Below are positions 1-8,772 of a stretch of 36,132 nt of DNA, one piece after another (the first letter of the stretch is position 1; every line of letters starts with the position of its first letter). The stretch is taken from NCBI GenBank assembly GCA_002084875.1, contig NBMH01000008.1:1-36132 (forward strand), in the 5' to 3' direction. The translations under genes were made by a program, and so were the position numbers. The notes beneath the pieces are model-generated. The model made no database searches. It had not been told where the DNA came from and worked only from the letters and a program-made list of their open reading frames with translations. Source of the DNA: Anaerolineaceae bacterium 4572_78. Its GTDB lineage: Bacteria > Chloroflexota > Anaerolineae > 4572-78.

Positions 1-2
1 AT

Positions 3-92
3 TACAAGGAACATGTAATAGATTTGCTTATGCGGGTGTGTTGTGTTAGTGTGGAGACGATGCGGATTATTGGTGAGATGACAGGGAATTAA
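3..92 (+). CDS. C-terminal end of an unknown upstream gene (partial)
   Basis: The third frame is open from the window edge to a TAA at 90-92, giving 29 residues; the other two forward frames close early (TAA at 16-18 and TAG at 47-49). The peptide is mostly helical-looking (DLLMRVCCVSVETMRIIGE) with no motif I recognise. It could equally be a chance open stretch. Confidence 0.3.
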   Translation, partial: YKEHVIDLLMRVCCVSVETMRIIGEMTGN

Positions 93-173
93 GACATGAC
101 AAAATAACCATTATTCATGCTCCAAGTTTACTGATATTATCGGCGTTGAATCATTGCCGAATCGCATGACGAT

Positions 174-202
174 TTTACGATTGTGGTGATTCAATGTAAA
201 AT
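174..202 (+). promoter_or_regulatory. Possible sigma70-type promoter for the gene at 221
   Basis: A -35-like TTTACG (174-179) and a -10-like TAAAAT (197-202) are separated by 17 bases. The predicted start of transcription would be about 209, leaving a very short leader that holds AGG at 211-213, seven bases before the ATG at 221. The match is by consensus only, and in AT-rich DNA such matches arise by chance. Confidence 0.4.
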
Positions 203-220
203 AATTACATAGGTTTGATA

Positions 221-1966
221 ATGAAACACATTGATAAAGTTCTAGCACAAATTGAACAATGCTTAAACGATGATACTTACCTGCCATTGGAAAATGAACA
301 ACTGGAATTAAAAGACATGTCAGGTGGTCAAAATTGGACAGAAATCCATAAAACGGCATGTGCCTTTCTCAATACACAGGATGGTATCATTATCGTGGGT
401 GTTAATGAAAAAAATGGGAAGTATATTCTTAAAGGGTATAGGGCAGATAATGAACCGAAAACCAAAGAAATTGCAAAACAGTTTACAAATAGAGATGGTC
501 AACACATTAATTTAGATGATTATTTCCATTTTGAAATCAAAGATTTTCGAGATAAACAAGTTTTGATTATTCATGTAAAAGAACTGCCCGATGATGAAAA
601 ATTTGCCTTTTATCGTCCCAAAAAGGCACCATCTCCTATTGCTTATGAACGAATTATCACGGGCGACCATAAAATATCGGCTGAAAAAATCCAGGCACAT
701 AAGGAATATAAACAAGAACTGCACATGGCACGAGAATTAATGCCTGTGCCGCATGCAACTTTACAAAATTTGGATGTGGATAAACTGAACGAGTATATTC
801 AATTGTTAAATCGAGACATGAAAATTGAGACATTAAAACCCGATATTGAAACAGCACATGCCTTTTTAGAAAAAAGAAGGTTTGTTCACAAAAATGATGT
901 AACCGTATTGGGCATGCTCGTTTGTGGCAAAAACCTCTATTATTTTTTAGGTAGCCGTTGCCAAGTTGATTGCTATGCGGATTCCCTTGTAGGGTTTATT
1001 GACGATAAAAAAATCCTCAAAGATAACATTATTCCACTTATGGAAAACAGTCTGGCATTTGTTTATGTCAGCCTGATAATTAAACCAAATAAGCATGTTG
1101 AAATCCGCAATCCTGGCTCATTTAAAGAATCATTGCTTATCGAATTTTTAGATAATCCCATACCAATTCGACGCATCATACCAGGACAACCTGGCTCAAA
1201 AAATCCCAAACTTGCCGATGTGCTTAAAGTCTTTGACAAATGGGAAGGGCGGGGAATTGGCATGGCAACCCTCACTAATGAATGTTTGAAAAATAATATT
1301 GATTTGCCATACTATAGATTTCATGGGGATAATGAACTTTCTCTCATTATCCCAAAAGGGCATCTTTTGGATGATGATATGAATTTGCTTTTTGAGTCAT
1401 ATCAGCGTTTTATTGATGATTTGCTTGAAGGCGAAGAACTCAGCCAACAACATAAGTTGGTGCTTGCCTATCTTTACAAATCAGAAATTGAAAATAGCAA
1501 CTATCGCTATACGATTTTATTAACTACCGATAACAATCATTTAGATGCTATTCGTTTTTTAGAAAAGCATCAACTCATTTTTAAGCATGAACTTAGCCCA
1601 AAACGAAACCCTATTTTTATGGTGCATCGCCAATTCATGAGACACAATTATTTTGCTGAATTGCGAAAAATGTTTGGAAATGATTTTTATCAAATAGAAT
1701 CTATGCGTAAGAAAATTTTGGATGTTGTCTATTTGTATACACATTTCAGCAAAAGCAAAACAGTCAGTGCCAAAAAAACTGGGAATATTTTATATTATCG
1801 AGGACATAAAATCTATGACATTAAACTTCATGAAAACTATTTAACGAAGGTCAGATATAGATTTAATAAATTGGAAAAAGAAGGGTTTATCATCAAACAA
1901 TCTTATGGGCAGTATGTTTTGAATGAAGCCTATTTACAAACCAAACCCGCATCATTATTTTCATAG
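221..1966 (+). CDS. Schlafen/AlbA_2-type putative DNA-binding protein with degenerate ATPase-like domain
   Basis: A 582-residue protein. The N-terminal ~140 residues look like the AlbA_2/Schlafen AAA_4 domain, with the typical stretch 'FLNTQDGIIIVGVNE' after an acidic LELK start. Around residues 270-350 there is a region like HATPase_c_4 ('VEIRNPGSF', then 'GRGIGMATL'), but the usual N-x3-H box of that ATPase is not visible, so ATP hydrolysis is doubtful. The C-terminal third looks like winged-helix DNA-binding sequence. ATG 221 is preferred over the TTG at 215 because AGG (211-213) sits at correct spacing. Relatives are usually annotated as RNA-binding, ATP-binding or transcriptional-regulator proteins and often sit in accessory or defence regions. 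Here it is just upstream of xisHI. The exact role is unknown. Confidence 0.75.
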   Translation: MKHIDKVLAQIEQCLNDDTYLPLENEQLELKDMSGGQNWTEIHKTACAFLNTQDGIIIVGVNEKNGKYILKGYRADNEPKTKEIAKQFTNRDGQHINLDDYFHFEIKDFRDKQVLIIHVKELPDDEKFAFYRPKKAPSPIAYERIITGDHKISAEKIQAHKEYKQELHMARELMPVPHATLQNLDVDKLNEYIQLLNRDMKIETLKPDIETAHAFLEKRRFVHKNDVTVLGMLVCGKNLYYFLGSRCQVDCYADSLVGFIDDKKILKDNIIPLMENSLAFVYVSLIIKPNKHVEIRNPGSFKESLLIEFLDNPIPIRRIIPGQPGSKNPKLADVLKVFDKWEGRGIGMATLTNECLKNNIDLPYYRFHGDNELSLIIPKGHLLDDDMNLLFESYQRFIDDLLEGEELSQQHKLVLAYLYKSEIENSNYRYTILLTTDNNHLDAIRFLEKHQLIFKHELSPKRNPIFMVHRQFMRHNYFAELRKMFGNDFYQIESMRKKILDVVYLYTHFSKSKTVSAKKTGNILYYRGHKIYDIKLHENYLTKVRYRFNKLEKEGFIIKQSYGQYVLNEAYLQTKPASLFS

Positions 1967-2004
1967 TGTATATTTTACGTTGCCATTACTGAACCGCAGA
2001 TAAT

Positions 2005-2034
2005 TTGACAATTAAACGCATTTAGCATTAAAAT
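2005..2034 (+). promoter_or_regulatory. Promoter upstream of xisHI
   Basis: A perfect -35 TTGACA (2005-2010) and a -10 TAAAAT (2029-2034) are 18 bases apart. Transcription would start near 2041, exactly where a strong stem-loop begins. The nearest plus-strand gene is xisH at 2307, which gives a leader of about 265 bases. Consensus match only. Confidence 0.55.
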
Positions 2035-2040
2035 ACACAT

Positions 2041-2088
2041 GGAGTCCGCATCTCAATGCGGACTGTTCCTATTGAGATAGGGACTCCT
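2041..2088 (+). promoter_or_regulatory. Bifurcated stem-loop at the 5' end of the xisHI leader
   Basis: An inner hairpin pairs AGTCCGCAT (2043-2051) with ATGCGGACT (2056-2064). An alternative outer pairing joins GGAGTCC (2041-2047) with GGACTCC (2081-2087), and ATCTCAAT can also pair with ATTGAGAT. The two folds exclude each other, so the element could be a simple repeat or a folding switch. No T-run follows, so it is not a normal terminator. Confidence 0.5.
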
Positions 2089-2129
2089 GAATACGTTATT
2101 ATTTTTATTTTGATGTTTGATAATTAACA

Positions 2130-2191
2130 AAAGAACCTATGAAAGCCCTGTGTCAGACAAGGTTTTACGGGATTATGGTTAGACAAGAAAG
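2130..2191 (+). repeat. Dispersed ~60-bp repeat, copy 1
   Basis: This stretch is nearly identical to 9012-9073: both read CAAAAGAAC, then TGAAAGCCCTGTGTCAGAC and AAGGTTTTACGGGAT, with only a few differences. Copy 1 runs into the AGACAAGAAAGG palindrome at 2181-2214; copy 2 runs directly into a coding region. The sequence is open in one frame, so it can be mistaken for the start of xisH. Confidence 0.8.
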
Positions 2192-2214
2192 GTTTTCAAA
2201 AACCTTTCTTGTCT
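2181..2214 (+). repeat. Palindrome of the AGACAAGAAAGG family (possible bidirectional terminator)
   Basis: A 15-bp perfect stem, 2181-2195 with 2200-2214, and a 4-base loop. Related palindromes occur at 8919, 14547, 29337 and 32705. It lies in the transcribed leader ahead of xisH, so it could reduce read-through. Confidence 0.75.
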
Positions 2215-2306
2215 TGACTGTCAAAGCAAACGGTGAAATTGCGGTATTTGCAATATTTGCTGGGCTAGTAGGTACTACAGCGAATTTATTAAAGGAACGA
2301 ATTTTT

Positions 2307-2720
2307 ATGGCAAAAGATATAATTCATAATGCTGTTAAAAATGCTTTGGTTAAAGATTGTTGGACAATTACGCATGAGCAGTATACTATTTTTTATGAAG
2401 GTGAACGTGTCTATTCGGATTTAGCAGCCGAACGCATGCTAGTTGCTGAAAAAGGCATAGAAAAAATCATTGTTGAAGTCAAAAGTTTTATAGGATTGTC
2501 CATTATCCAAGATTTTAAGATAGCTATTGGACAATATACAATGTATTATGATATTTTAGATGAATCATCGTCAGAATATCAACTTTATATCGCAATCAGT
2601 GACATCGCTTATAAAAATATTATGAATCGTAAGATTGCACAATTGGTATTAAGACGACATCATATTCCATTTATTATCGTTGATATTGAAAAGGAGATGA
2701 TTATTCAATGGATAAAATAA
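2307..2720 (+). CDS. xisH: XisH family protein
   Basis: A 137-residue protein matching XisH, first known as a factor controlling fdxN-element excision in heterocystous cyanobacteria but also widespread in filamentous Chloroflexota. The region 'ERVYSDLAAERMLVAEKG', then 'IIVEVKSF', has the spaced acidic residues and E-x-K of a PD-(D/E)XK nuclease fold, the clan to which I recall XisH being assigned. The frame is open back to 2139, but that upstream part is dispersed repeat and a palindrome. The true start is the ATG at 2307, after AAAGGA (2291-2296), which gives the usual family length. Its stop lies 13 bases inside xisI, so the pair is co-translated. The actual activity of XisH outside cyanobacteria is not established. 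Confidence 0.9.
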   Translation: MAKDIIHNAVKNALVKDCWTITHEQYTIFYEGERVYSDLAAERMLVAEKGIEKIIVEVKSFIGLSIIQDFKIAIGQYTMYYDILDESSSEYQLYIAISDIAYKNIMNRKIAQLVLRRHHIPFIIVDIEKEMIIQWIK

Positions 2721-3049
2721 ATCAATATTCAAATTTAGTCAAAAGTTTATTGCAAAATTATACAGACTTGGCATGTCGTTATCCTGTCGAATACCTTGAA
2801 ACTCATGCTATTTTTGATGATGAACGTAAGAGGTACATGGTGTTAGATATTGGTTGGTCTGATAAAGACCGATTACATAAACCAACACTTTACGTTCGTT
2901 TGGATAATGATAAAATATGGATTGAGGAAGATTGGACAGAGAATGGTGTTGCCACTGATTTACTAGCCGCAGGTGTGCCAAAAGAGGACATTGTCCTTGC
3001 CTTTCATCACCCTAAAATTAGACCATTGACTGAATTTGCTATAGCATGA
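2708..3049 (+). CDS. xisI: XisI family protein
   Basis: A 113-residue protein with the typical XisI pattern: an N-terminal helix, 'YMVLDIGWSDKDRLHKPTLYVRLDNDKIWIEEDWTE', and the closing 'GVPKEDIVLAFHHPKIRPLTEFA', which is strongly conserved in the family. The length is normal. It overlaps the end of xisH by 13 bases, with AAGGAG just upstream inside xisH (2691-2696). XisH and XisI occur as a pair in almost all genomes where I know them, which suggests a complex or a nuclease with its regulator; that is inference. No fdxN-type recombinase gene (xisF) is visible in this window. Confidence 0.92.
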   Translation: MDKINQYSNLVKSLLQNYTDLACRYPVEYLETHAIFDDERKRYMVLDIGWSDKDRLHKPTLYVRLDNDKIWIEEDWTENGVATDLLAAGVPKEDIVLAFHHPKIRPLTEFAIA

Positions 3050-3069
3050 TTATTTGATAATGAGGATAA

Positions 3070-3120
3070 TGGAGCGTAAAGTTTGCTTTGACATGACACA
3101 ACTTTAGCTTTATCGCTCCA
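3070..3120. repeat. Bipartite palindromic repeat (divergent copy)
   Basis: Ends TGGAGCG/CGCTCCA, with a central TTTGACATGACA. Compared with the copies at 16204 and 27493 the second internal palindrome is degraded. It sits between xisI and the next gene. Confidence 0.7.
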
Positions 3121-3131
3121 ATTTTAGAATT

Positions 3132-3392
3132 ATGTTAGAAAAGATAAAAAAACTTTGGAAGCGTTTAGATGTCCCCATGCAAATTGGGCTGAGTTTTTCG
3201 TTGATAGCAATTACTTTTACCGTTGTTGGTATTATTCGAGACCCAAATACACCTATCACCGCTTGGTCATTAATTGTAGGTAGTTTAATTGGCGGATTGA
3301 CATGGGGTATAGTCAGTTGGGCAATTGCTACAGCGGCGATTACAGTGGAGCAGGATGTTGCCGAATTTGAATCTGAATCATCATCGGACTAA
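3132..3392 (+). CDS. Small two-helix membrane protein, unknown
   Basis: An 86-residue protein with a basic N-terminus (KIKKLWKRL), two hydrophobic helices at about 17-36 and 43-70, and an acidic C-terminal tail (VEQDVAEFESESSSD). The basic start suggests that the N-terminus is cytoplasmic. There is no clear ribosome-binding site before the ATG; the upstream sequence is the repeat at 3070-3120. The next membrane ORF overlaps its end in another frame. I do not recognise a family. Confidence 0.55.
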   Translation: MLEKIKKLWKRLDVPMQIGLSFSLIAITFTVVGIIRDPNTPITAWSLIVGSLIGGLTWGIVSWAIATAAITVEQDVAEFESESSSD

Positions 3393-3663
3393 TATAATTG
3401 TTTCGGGCGGACTTGGCTTATTAGCAGGCTTAATTATGATGATTGGCTGCATTGTGGTAAACTACATGTGGCTTTCACAATATGTTTTGTCTATTTGGAT
3501 TGTTGGCGGTACTTTTTTCGTTTGTTTGCTACTGAGTTTGCTTGAAATGCCGCTCATGATATTTAGTCTCAGGCAAATAACAAAGAGTGAAAGAGAAAAT
3601 GTCCGCACACTTACTTTGTTTGGCAATGGCATATTTGTGTATAAGTATAGTATTCTTAGATGA
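3355..3663 (+). CDS. Small membrane protein, unknown, overlapping the previous gene
   Basis: From the ATG at 3355 this gives 102 residues, with two strong hydrophobic helices at about 17-40 and 47-70 and a polar, basic C-terminus. GGAG at 3347-3350 lies only four bases before the ATG, so the start is uncertain; an internal ATG pair near 3436 is another option. It overlaps the preceding gene by 38 bases in a different frame. The two may be one four-helix protein split by a frameshift, or two coupled genes. The family is not recognised. Confidence 0.45.
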   Translation: MLPNLNLNHHRTNIIVSGGLGLLAGLIMMIGCIVVNYMWLSQYVLSIWIVGGTFFVCLLLSLLEMPLMIFSLRQITKSERENVRTLTLFGNGIFVYKYSILR

Positions 3664-3673
3664 AAGGTAGATA

Positions 3674-3707
3674 TAGAAATTCAATTTTTTGGGAAATTGA
3701 ATTTCTA
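3674..3707. terminator. Palindrome of the TAGAAATTCAATT family
   Basis: A perfect 14-bp stem, 3674-3687 with 3694-3707, and a TTTGGG loop. No long T-run follows on the plus strand. A second copy with one central difference is at 23002-23036, also just upstream of a gene. It could act as a weak terminator or be a dispersed repeat. Confidence 0.55.
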
Positions 3708-3714
3708 ACGTAAC

Positions 3715-4542
3715 ATGACAAAAATGCAACACAAAAATAATTTACAATTCCTTGCAACAATCAAAGGTTTAATAATTGATGCTGATGGCGTTTTATGGCG
3801 TGGGGAAACAGCTTCGCCTGGTTTGATAGATTTTTTTCAGTTTTTGCGTCAACACCATATCCGTTTTATGTTGGCTACCAATAATTCCCGAAAAACACCT
3901 GAACAATACAAACAGAAACTAGCCCGATTTGGAGTTGACATTGCTCACACTGAAATAATGACTTCAGCCATTGCCACAGCAAAATATTTAAAAAGCACCT
4001 ATCCACCTAATACTAAGATTTTTGTCATAGGGCAGGATGGCTTGTATCATGCTATTCAATCTGTTGAGTTTGAAATTGTTAAGGAAAATGCCCATGTGGT
4101 AGTGGTTGGTTTGGATTTTGAACTAACTTATGATAAACTTAAGAAGGCAACTAATTTGATTTATTATGGGGCAGACTTTATCGGCACAAATCCTGATACC
4201 AGTTTTCCCATTGAAATGGGAATTGCTCCAGGAAATGGAGCCGCCTTAGCCGCAATTTCAGCGGCAACAGGAAAACAGCCAATTATTATTGGCAAACCTA
4301 AATCACCCATTTTTCAACTTGCTTTGCAGGAAATGAACTTGTTGCCTAAGCAAACAGCCATGATTGGTGATAGGCTTAATACAGATATTTTAGGTGGGCA
4401 AAATGCATGCTTAAAAACAATTTTGGTGTTAAGCGGTGTCACGTCAAGAGACGATTGGTTAGCTAGTGATGTGAAACCTGATATTGTGTTTGATAGCATT
4501 GCTGAATTTATTGACCAATGGCAAAGCACGTTGTCGGCTTAA
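3715..4542 (+). CDS. HAD superfamily (subfamily IIA, NagD-like) phosphatase
   Basis: A 275-residue protein with all four HAD motifs: I 'DADGVLWRG' (nucleophile D22, acid D24), II 'LATNNSR' (T55), III K194 in 'IIGKPKSP', and IV 'MIGDRLNTDILGG' (D219, D224). The C2-type cap between residues ~80 and 190 and the length are those of the NagD / 4-nitrophenylphosphatase / phosphoglycolate phosphatase group. Members remove phosphate from small phosphorylated metabolites, including damaged or toxic ones, in the cytoplasm. The physiological substrate cannot be told from sequence. A second ATG at 3724 is a possible start; neither has a clear ribosome-binding site. Confidence 0.9.
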   Translation: MTKMQHKNNLQFLATIKGLIIDADGVLWRGETASPGLIDFFQFLRQHHIRFMLATNNSRKTPEQYKQKLARFGVDIAHTEIMTSAIATAKYLKSTYPPNTKIFVIGQDGLYHAIQSVEFEIVKENAHVVVVGLDFELTYDKLKKATNLIYYGADFIGTNPDTSFPIEMGIAPGNGAALAAISAATGKQPIIIGKPKSPIFQLALQEMNLLPKQTAMIGDRLNTDILGGQNACLKTILVLSGVTSRDDWLASDVKPDIVFDSIAEFIDQWQSTLSA

Positions 4543-4579
4543 ATAATAATATTTTTGTAAATTCGAAGGAACAATATAA

Positions 4580-7500
4580 ATGTCCTCTCTTCTTCAAACC
4601 TTTGCGAGTTATGTACCGAATTTGGTTAAGCGGCGTTTAATAGCAAACCCGCAACCATTGGAAGACCCTGTCCTTGACCGTTTTCAGGCATCAGTTATAT
4701 TTGCTGATATTTCAGGATTCACAGCGTTGACAGAGCGTTTAACACTTGAAAGTCGTCAGCAACGTGGACCTGTTGGAGCCGAAGAATTAACCCGATTGCT
4801 TAATGAATATCTAGGGCAACTGGTTGATTTGGTAAACATGTATGATGGTGATGTGGTCAAGTTTGCTGGGGATTCATTTATCGCCATGTGGCCAACAGAT
4901 GCTATCAATGAAGATTTACAAACCGTCACACATCGGGCAGTACAGTGTGGCATGCTTATCCAAAGCATGCTAAATAATTATCAGGTAGCGGAAAATACAC
5001 ATCTCTCTTTGCGGATATCGGTTGCGGTCGGCGAAGTAACCATCATGTTTATTGGTGGAATATATGGTCGCTGGGAACTTTTAGTGGCAGGTCGTCCACT
5101 AATTCAGCTAGGAGAAGCCAGCGATGATGCTGACCCTGGCGATGTAGTTATTTCCCCACAGGCATGGGAGTTAGTTCAAAATCAAGTGAACGGTGTTGTC
5201 TTACCAACGCATAATGTCAGGATAACTCAAATCGTAAAATCGTTAGCCGTTAATGAAACTCAAGCTCCTCCTTTGGGAGATGATGTCGAGTTAGCCCTGC
5301 GAGCCTACATACCAGGTGCTGTCCTTTCCCGTTTAACCGCAGGGCAAACAGACTGGTTAGCAGAATTGCGTCAAATAACTGTTTTATTTATCAATCTTCC
5401 AAATTTAAACCATGAAACAAAGTTGGAAGATGCTCAACAAGTGTTGAAAACACTTCAAACAGTTATCTATCGTTTTGAGGGAAGTGTTAATAAAATTAGC
5501 GTTGATGATAAAGGTGCCACATTGCTAGGAGCGATGGGATTACCACCATTTTCTCATGAAGATGATCCTTTGCGTGGAATCCAAGCAACAATTGGTATGC
5601 AAGATGAGTTACGCAAACTAAATACCCCAAGTGCCATTGGTGTCACAACGGGACGTGTCCTATGCGGTTCAGTCGGGAGTGAAAAACGCCGTGAATATAC
5701 TATCATGGGAGATGTGGTTAATCTATCTGCCCGTTTAATGCAGGCTGGACTTAAAACACGAGACCCATTTGATATTCCTGTGTTATGCGATGAAGTAACA
5801 TATCAAAGTTCTAATACACGTATTGAGTTTAATGTGTTAGAACCAGTTAGAGTTAAAGGCAAATCAGACCTGATTCCAATTTTTGAACCCATCCGTGAAA
5901 AACGAATAACCATTGTCCAAGAAGTTGCTCAAGCTTCCCAACATGACATGATTGGTCGTCAAAAGGAACGTCAGCAGATTGTTGAAATGGCACGTACTTT
6001 GTTAGACGAAAATAAAAATGGAGTGGTGATTATTGAAGGTGAGACAGGCATCGGTAAAACACGTCTAATTGAAGACTTACGCCGAGAAGCGGAAGGACTT
6101 AGTTTGATGGCATTGAAAGGTGGAGCAACAGCTGTTGAAAAATCAACCCCGTACCATGCATGGCGTTCTGTGTTTAGCCAATTGCTTGACATGGAAGTTC
6201 TTACTGACCCGCAAGACCGTCAACAGCATATCTTGGCATTGCTTGAAGATGAACCAGAATTTTTGACAAATGCTCCCTTACTTAATGCTGTGCTATCACT
6301 AGAACTTCCCGATAACGACATTACGGTTCAAATGACGGGGCAGGTTCGGGCAGATAACACTCGTAATTTATTCCTTCAATTCTTGTATGACTCGGCAAGT
6401 TGGTCACCGATGTTATTGATTTTAGAGGATGCCCACTGGTGCGACTCGGCTTCATGGGCATTAGCATGGCTTGTCAGCCAACGAGTTAATCCAGTGTTGC
6501 TCATCATTGCTACACGTCCAATCACTGGCAATCTCCCCGAAGAATATCAAAAATTATTCGATGACCCCAACACAAAACGGTTTGTGCTAACTAACTTGAC
6601 CATGCATGAGACAAACTCACTTATTAAACAACTTCTGAGTGTCAACTTTGTACCAAGACAGGTCTCCGAATTGATTTTCAGCCGAACGCAAGGAAACCCA
6701 TTCTTCATTGAGGAAATGACGCGAGCCTTGCAAGATACAGGCTCAATTATTACCGCTAATGGTACATGTCATATTGCCCCAAGCATCGACGACTTAACAA
6801 CATTAGGTTTGCCTGATACGATTCAGGGTTTTATCACCAGTCGGATTGATAAATTGACACCGCAACAACAATTGACCTTAAAAGTTGCTAGTGTTGTGGG
6901 ACGCATTTTCCCCTTCCGTACAATATGCGATATTTATCCGATTGAATCAGATAGACATGACTTATCCAACCATTTGGACACGTTGAACAATTTGGATATT
7001 ACTTTGATTTCTACTCCTGAACCTGATTTGACTTTTACATTTAAGCATACTGTTACACAAGAAGTTGCCTATAACTTAATGCTTTATTCGCAACGTAAAC
7101 AACTTCATCAATCAGTTGCCGAATGGTATGAAACGATTTATATTGATGACTTAACCCCGTTTTATTCTGTCTTGGCTCACCACTGGAGTCGTTCCATCGA
7201 AGCTCAAGGGACAGATAAAATTAGTGTAGCAAAGGCGATTGAATATCTCGAACGAGCAGGGGAGCAAGCTCTCCGTGACCATGCTAATCAGGAAGCAGCA
7301 AGTTTCTTTAATCAAGTATTATCATTGGGAAAAGACTATCATGACACATATAACGGTAATGGCAATAAACCTATAACTGGTATCCGTCAAGCACGCTGGG
7401 AACGGTTACTTGGACAATCATATTTTGGCTATGCTCGTTACCGTTTAGCCCGTAAGCATTTAGAAGAAGCACTGGCACAGCTAGGGGCATCTGTTCCCTC

Positions 7501-8767
7501 GACGCAAACAGGGTTAATGCGGGGTATTATTGGACAAGTTTGGGAACAAGTATGGCATCGTTTTCGTACCAAGTCGTCGCAAGAATATCCTACACTTGAA
7601 GTAAATAAGATGATTGAAATTGTGCGAACATACCTGTCCTTGTTGCAGATGTATTATTTTGTTGATGAAGCATTACTAGGAGCGTATGCCTTGTTGCATG
7701 GCTTGAATATCGCTGAAAACTTAGGCGATTCCCCTGAATTAGCACAATCTTATGCCAATGTATGCATGTTAATCGGCAACATGCATTTGCACCCTTTAGC
7801 AAAATTATATGGTCGCTGGGCAGTTGAAACAGCACGACGAGTCAACAATCTTCCTTCATTGACATCAGTTTTGGCAACGGTAGGATTGTACAATATTGGC
7901 ATTGGTGAGTGGAAAAAAGCATATACCTATTTAGAACAAGCAATTGAAATTGCAGAACAATTAGGAGACTCACCACAGTTAGCCCGAAGCTCAAGTATTT
8001 TTGCCACCTTGTTACACTATCGAGGTAAGTTTGCTAGAAGCAATCAAGTGTGGACTGACATGAGCGTGAGTCTTCAACAACAAGCAAATATACAAATCAT
8101 GCAATCCATCTCACGTGGGCAAGCGAAAAATTTGTTACGCTTAGGACAAGTGGAAGATAGTGTTAATTTATTGGAAACTCAAGTCGAACTACTCAACGAC
8201 GATGTTGACCGCATATCACAAATAGCGGCTTATGGCTTGTTGGCACTTGCTTATTTACGGCAAGGGAATTTAAAATTAGCTTATGATGTCGCAAACATGG
8301 GGGCAAAATTAACCGGCCCATTGCCTCAAACAGGATTCTCTGATTTAGATGGATACGCAGGTATTACTGAAACATATTTAGCGGTATGGCAAGCGGCTTT
8401 GGATAAATCCGATATTGATGTTGATATTGAAGACCTAAAAAAGAATATTCAAATATCATGTCAGACAATGCACAGTTTTGCTCAAATGTTCCCTATTGCT
8501 AAAGCACGAGCATGGCTTTATCAAGGGTGCTATGAATGGACTTCGGGGCGTTTCAACCTTGCACACAAAAGTTGGCAAAAAAGTCTAGTAGCCGCCAGAA
8601 AATACTCGATGCCTTATGAAGAAGGATTGGTTTGTTACGAAACTGCTCGACGTTTACCAGCAGATACTCCAAAACGAAAAGAACTTATGGACAGGGCAAA
8701 TAATATCTTTAGTCGACTAGAATCAACTTATGATTTGGATAAAGTCATGGCATTGGAAGAAAAATAA
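4580..8767 (+). CDS. Soluble-adenylyl-cyclase-like protein: C1-C2 cyclase pair, AAA/STAND ATPase, TPR-like repeats
   Basis: A 1395-residue protein built like mammalian soluble adenylyl cyclase (ADCY10). C1 (about 36-200) has the two metal-binding aspartates D43 ('FADISGFT') and D98 ('KFAGDSF') with K94. It lacks the N-x3-R pair. C2 (about 265-440) has lost the metal aspartates ('FINLPNLN') but has K305 ('VNKISVDDKG') and N381/R385 ('GDVVNLSARLM'). Together the halves would make one complete catalytic site. A P-loop ATPase follows, with Walker A GETGIGKT at 487-494 and Walker B 'LLILEDAHW' near 612-620. The rest, to the C-terminus, is helical repeats such as 'AYTYLEQAIEIAEQLGD', typical of TPR. 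The likely product is cAMP, inferred from this architecture. It starts 37 bases after the HAD gene with GAAGGAAC upstream, so it may be co-transcribed. Confidence 0.88.
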   Translation: MSSLLQTFASYVPNLVKRRLIANPQPLEDPVLDRFQASVIFADISGFTALTERLTLESRQQRGPVGAEELTRLLNEYLGQLVDLVNMYDGDVVKFAGDSFIAMWPTDAINEDLQTVTHRAVQCGMLIQSMLNNYQVAENTHLSLRISVAVGEVTIMFIGGIYGRWELLVAGRPLIQLGEASDDADPGDVVISPQAWELVQNQVNGVVLPTHNVRITQIVKSLAVNETQAPPLGDDVELALRAYIPGAVLSRLTAGQTDWLAELRQITVLFINLPNLNHETKLEDAQQVLKTLQTVIYRFEGSVNKISVDDKGATLLGAMGLPPFSHEDDPLRGIQATIGMQDELRKLNTPSAIGVTTGRVLCGSVGSEKRREYTIMGDVVNLSARLMQAGLKTRDPFDIPVLCDEVTYQSSNTRIEFNVLEPVRVKGKSDLIPIFEPIREKRITIVQEVAQASQHDMIGRQKERQQIVEMARTLLDENKNGVVIIEGETGIGKTRLIEDLRREAEGLSLMALKGGATAVEKSTPYHAWRSVFSQLLDMEVLTDPQDRQQHILALLEDEPEFLTNAPLLNAVLSLELPDNDITVQMTGQVRADNTRNLFLQFLYDSASWSPMLLILEDAHWCDSASWALAWLVSQRVNPVLLIIATRPITGNLPEEYQKLFDDPNTKRFVLTNLTMHETNSLIKQLLSVNFVPRQVSELIFSRTQGNPFFIEEMTRALQDTGSIITANGTCHIAPSIDDLTTLGLPDTIQGFITSRIDKLTPQQQLTLKVASVVGRIFPFRTICDIYPIESDRHDLSNHLDTLNNLDITLISTPEPDLTFTFKHTVTQEVAYNLMLYSQRKQLHQSVAEWYETIYIDDLTPFYSVLAHHWSRSIEAQGTDKISVAKAIEYLERAGEQALRDHANQEAASFFNQVLSLGKDYHDTYNGNGNKPITGIRQARWERLLGQSYFGYARYRLARKHLEEALAQLGASVPSTQTGLMRGIIGQVWEQVWHRFRTKSSQEYPTLEVNKMIEIVRTYLSLLQMYYFVDEALLGAYALLHGLNIAENLGDSPELAQSYANVCMLIGNMHLHPLAKLYGRWAVETARRVNNLPSLTSVLATVGLYNIGIGEWKKAYTYLEQAIEIAEQLGDSPQLARSSSIFATLLHYRGKFARSNQVWTDMSVSLQQQANIQIMQSISRGQAKNLLRLGQVEDSVNLLETQVELLNDDVDRISQIAAYGLLALAYLRQGNLKLAYDVANMGAKLTGPLPQTGFSDLDGYAGITETYLAVWQAALDKSDIDVDIEDLKKNIQISCQTMHSFAQMFPIAKARAWLYQGCYEWTSGRFNLAHKSWQKSLVAARKYSMPYEEGLVCYETARRLPADTPKRKELMDRANNIFSRLESTYDLDKVMALEEK

Positions 8768-8772
8768 CATGA

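Noticed and set aside
2139-2306. N-terminal extension of XisH from the ATG at 2139
   Set aside because: This stretch is a dispersed repeat plus a 15-bp palindrome that also occur elsewhere. The family length and the ribosome-binding site both point to the ATG at 2307.
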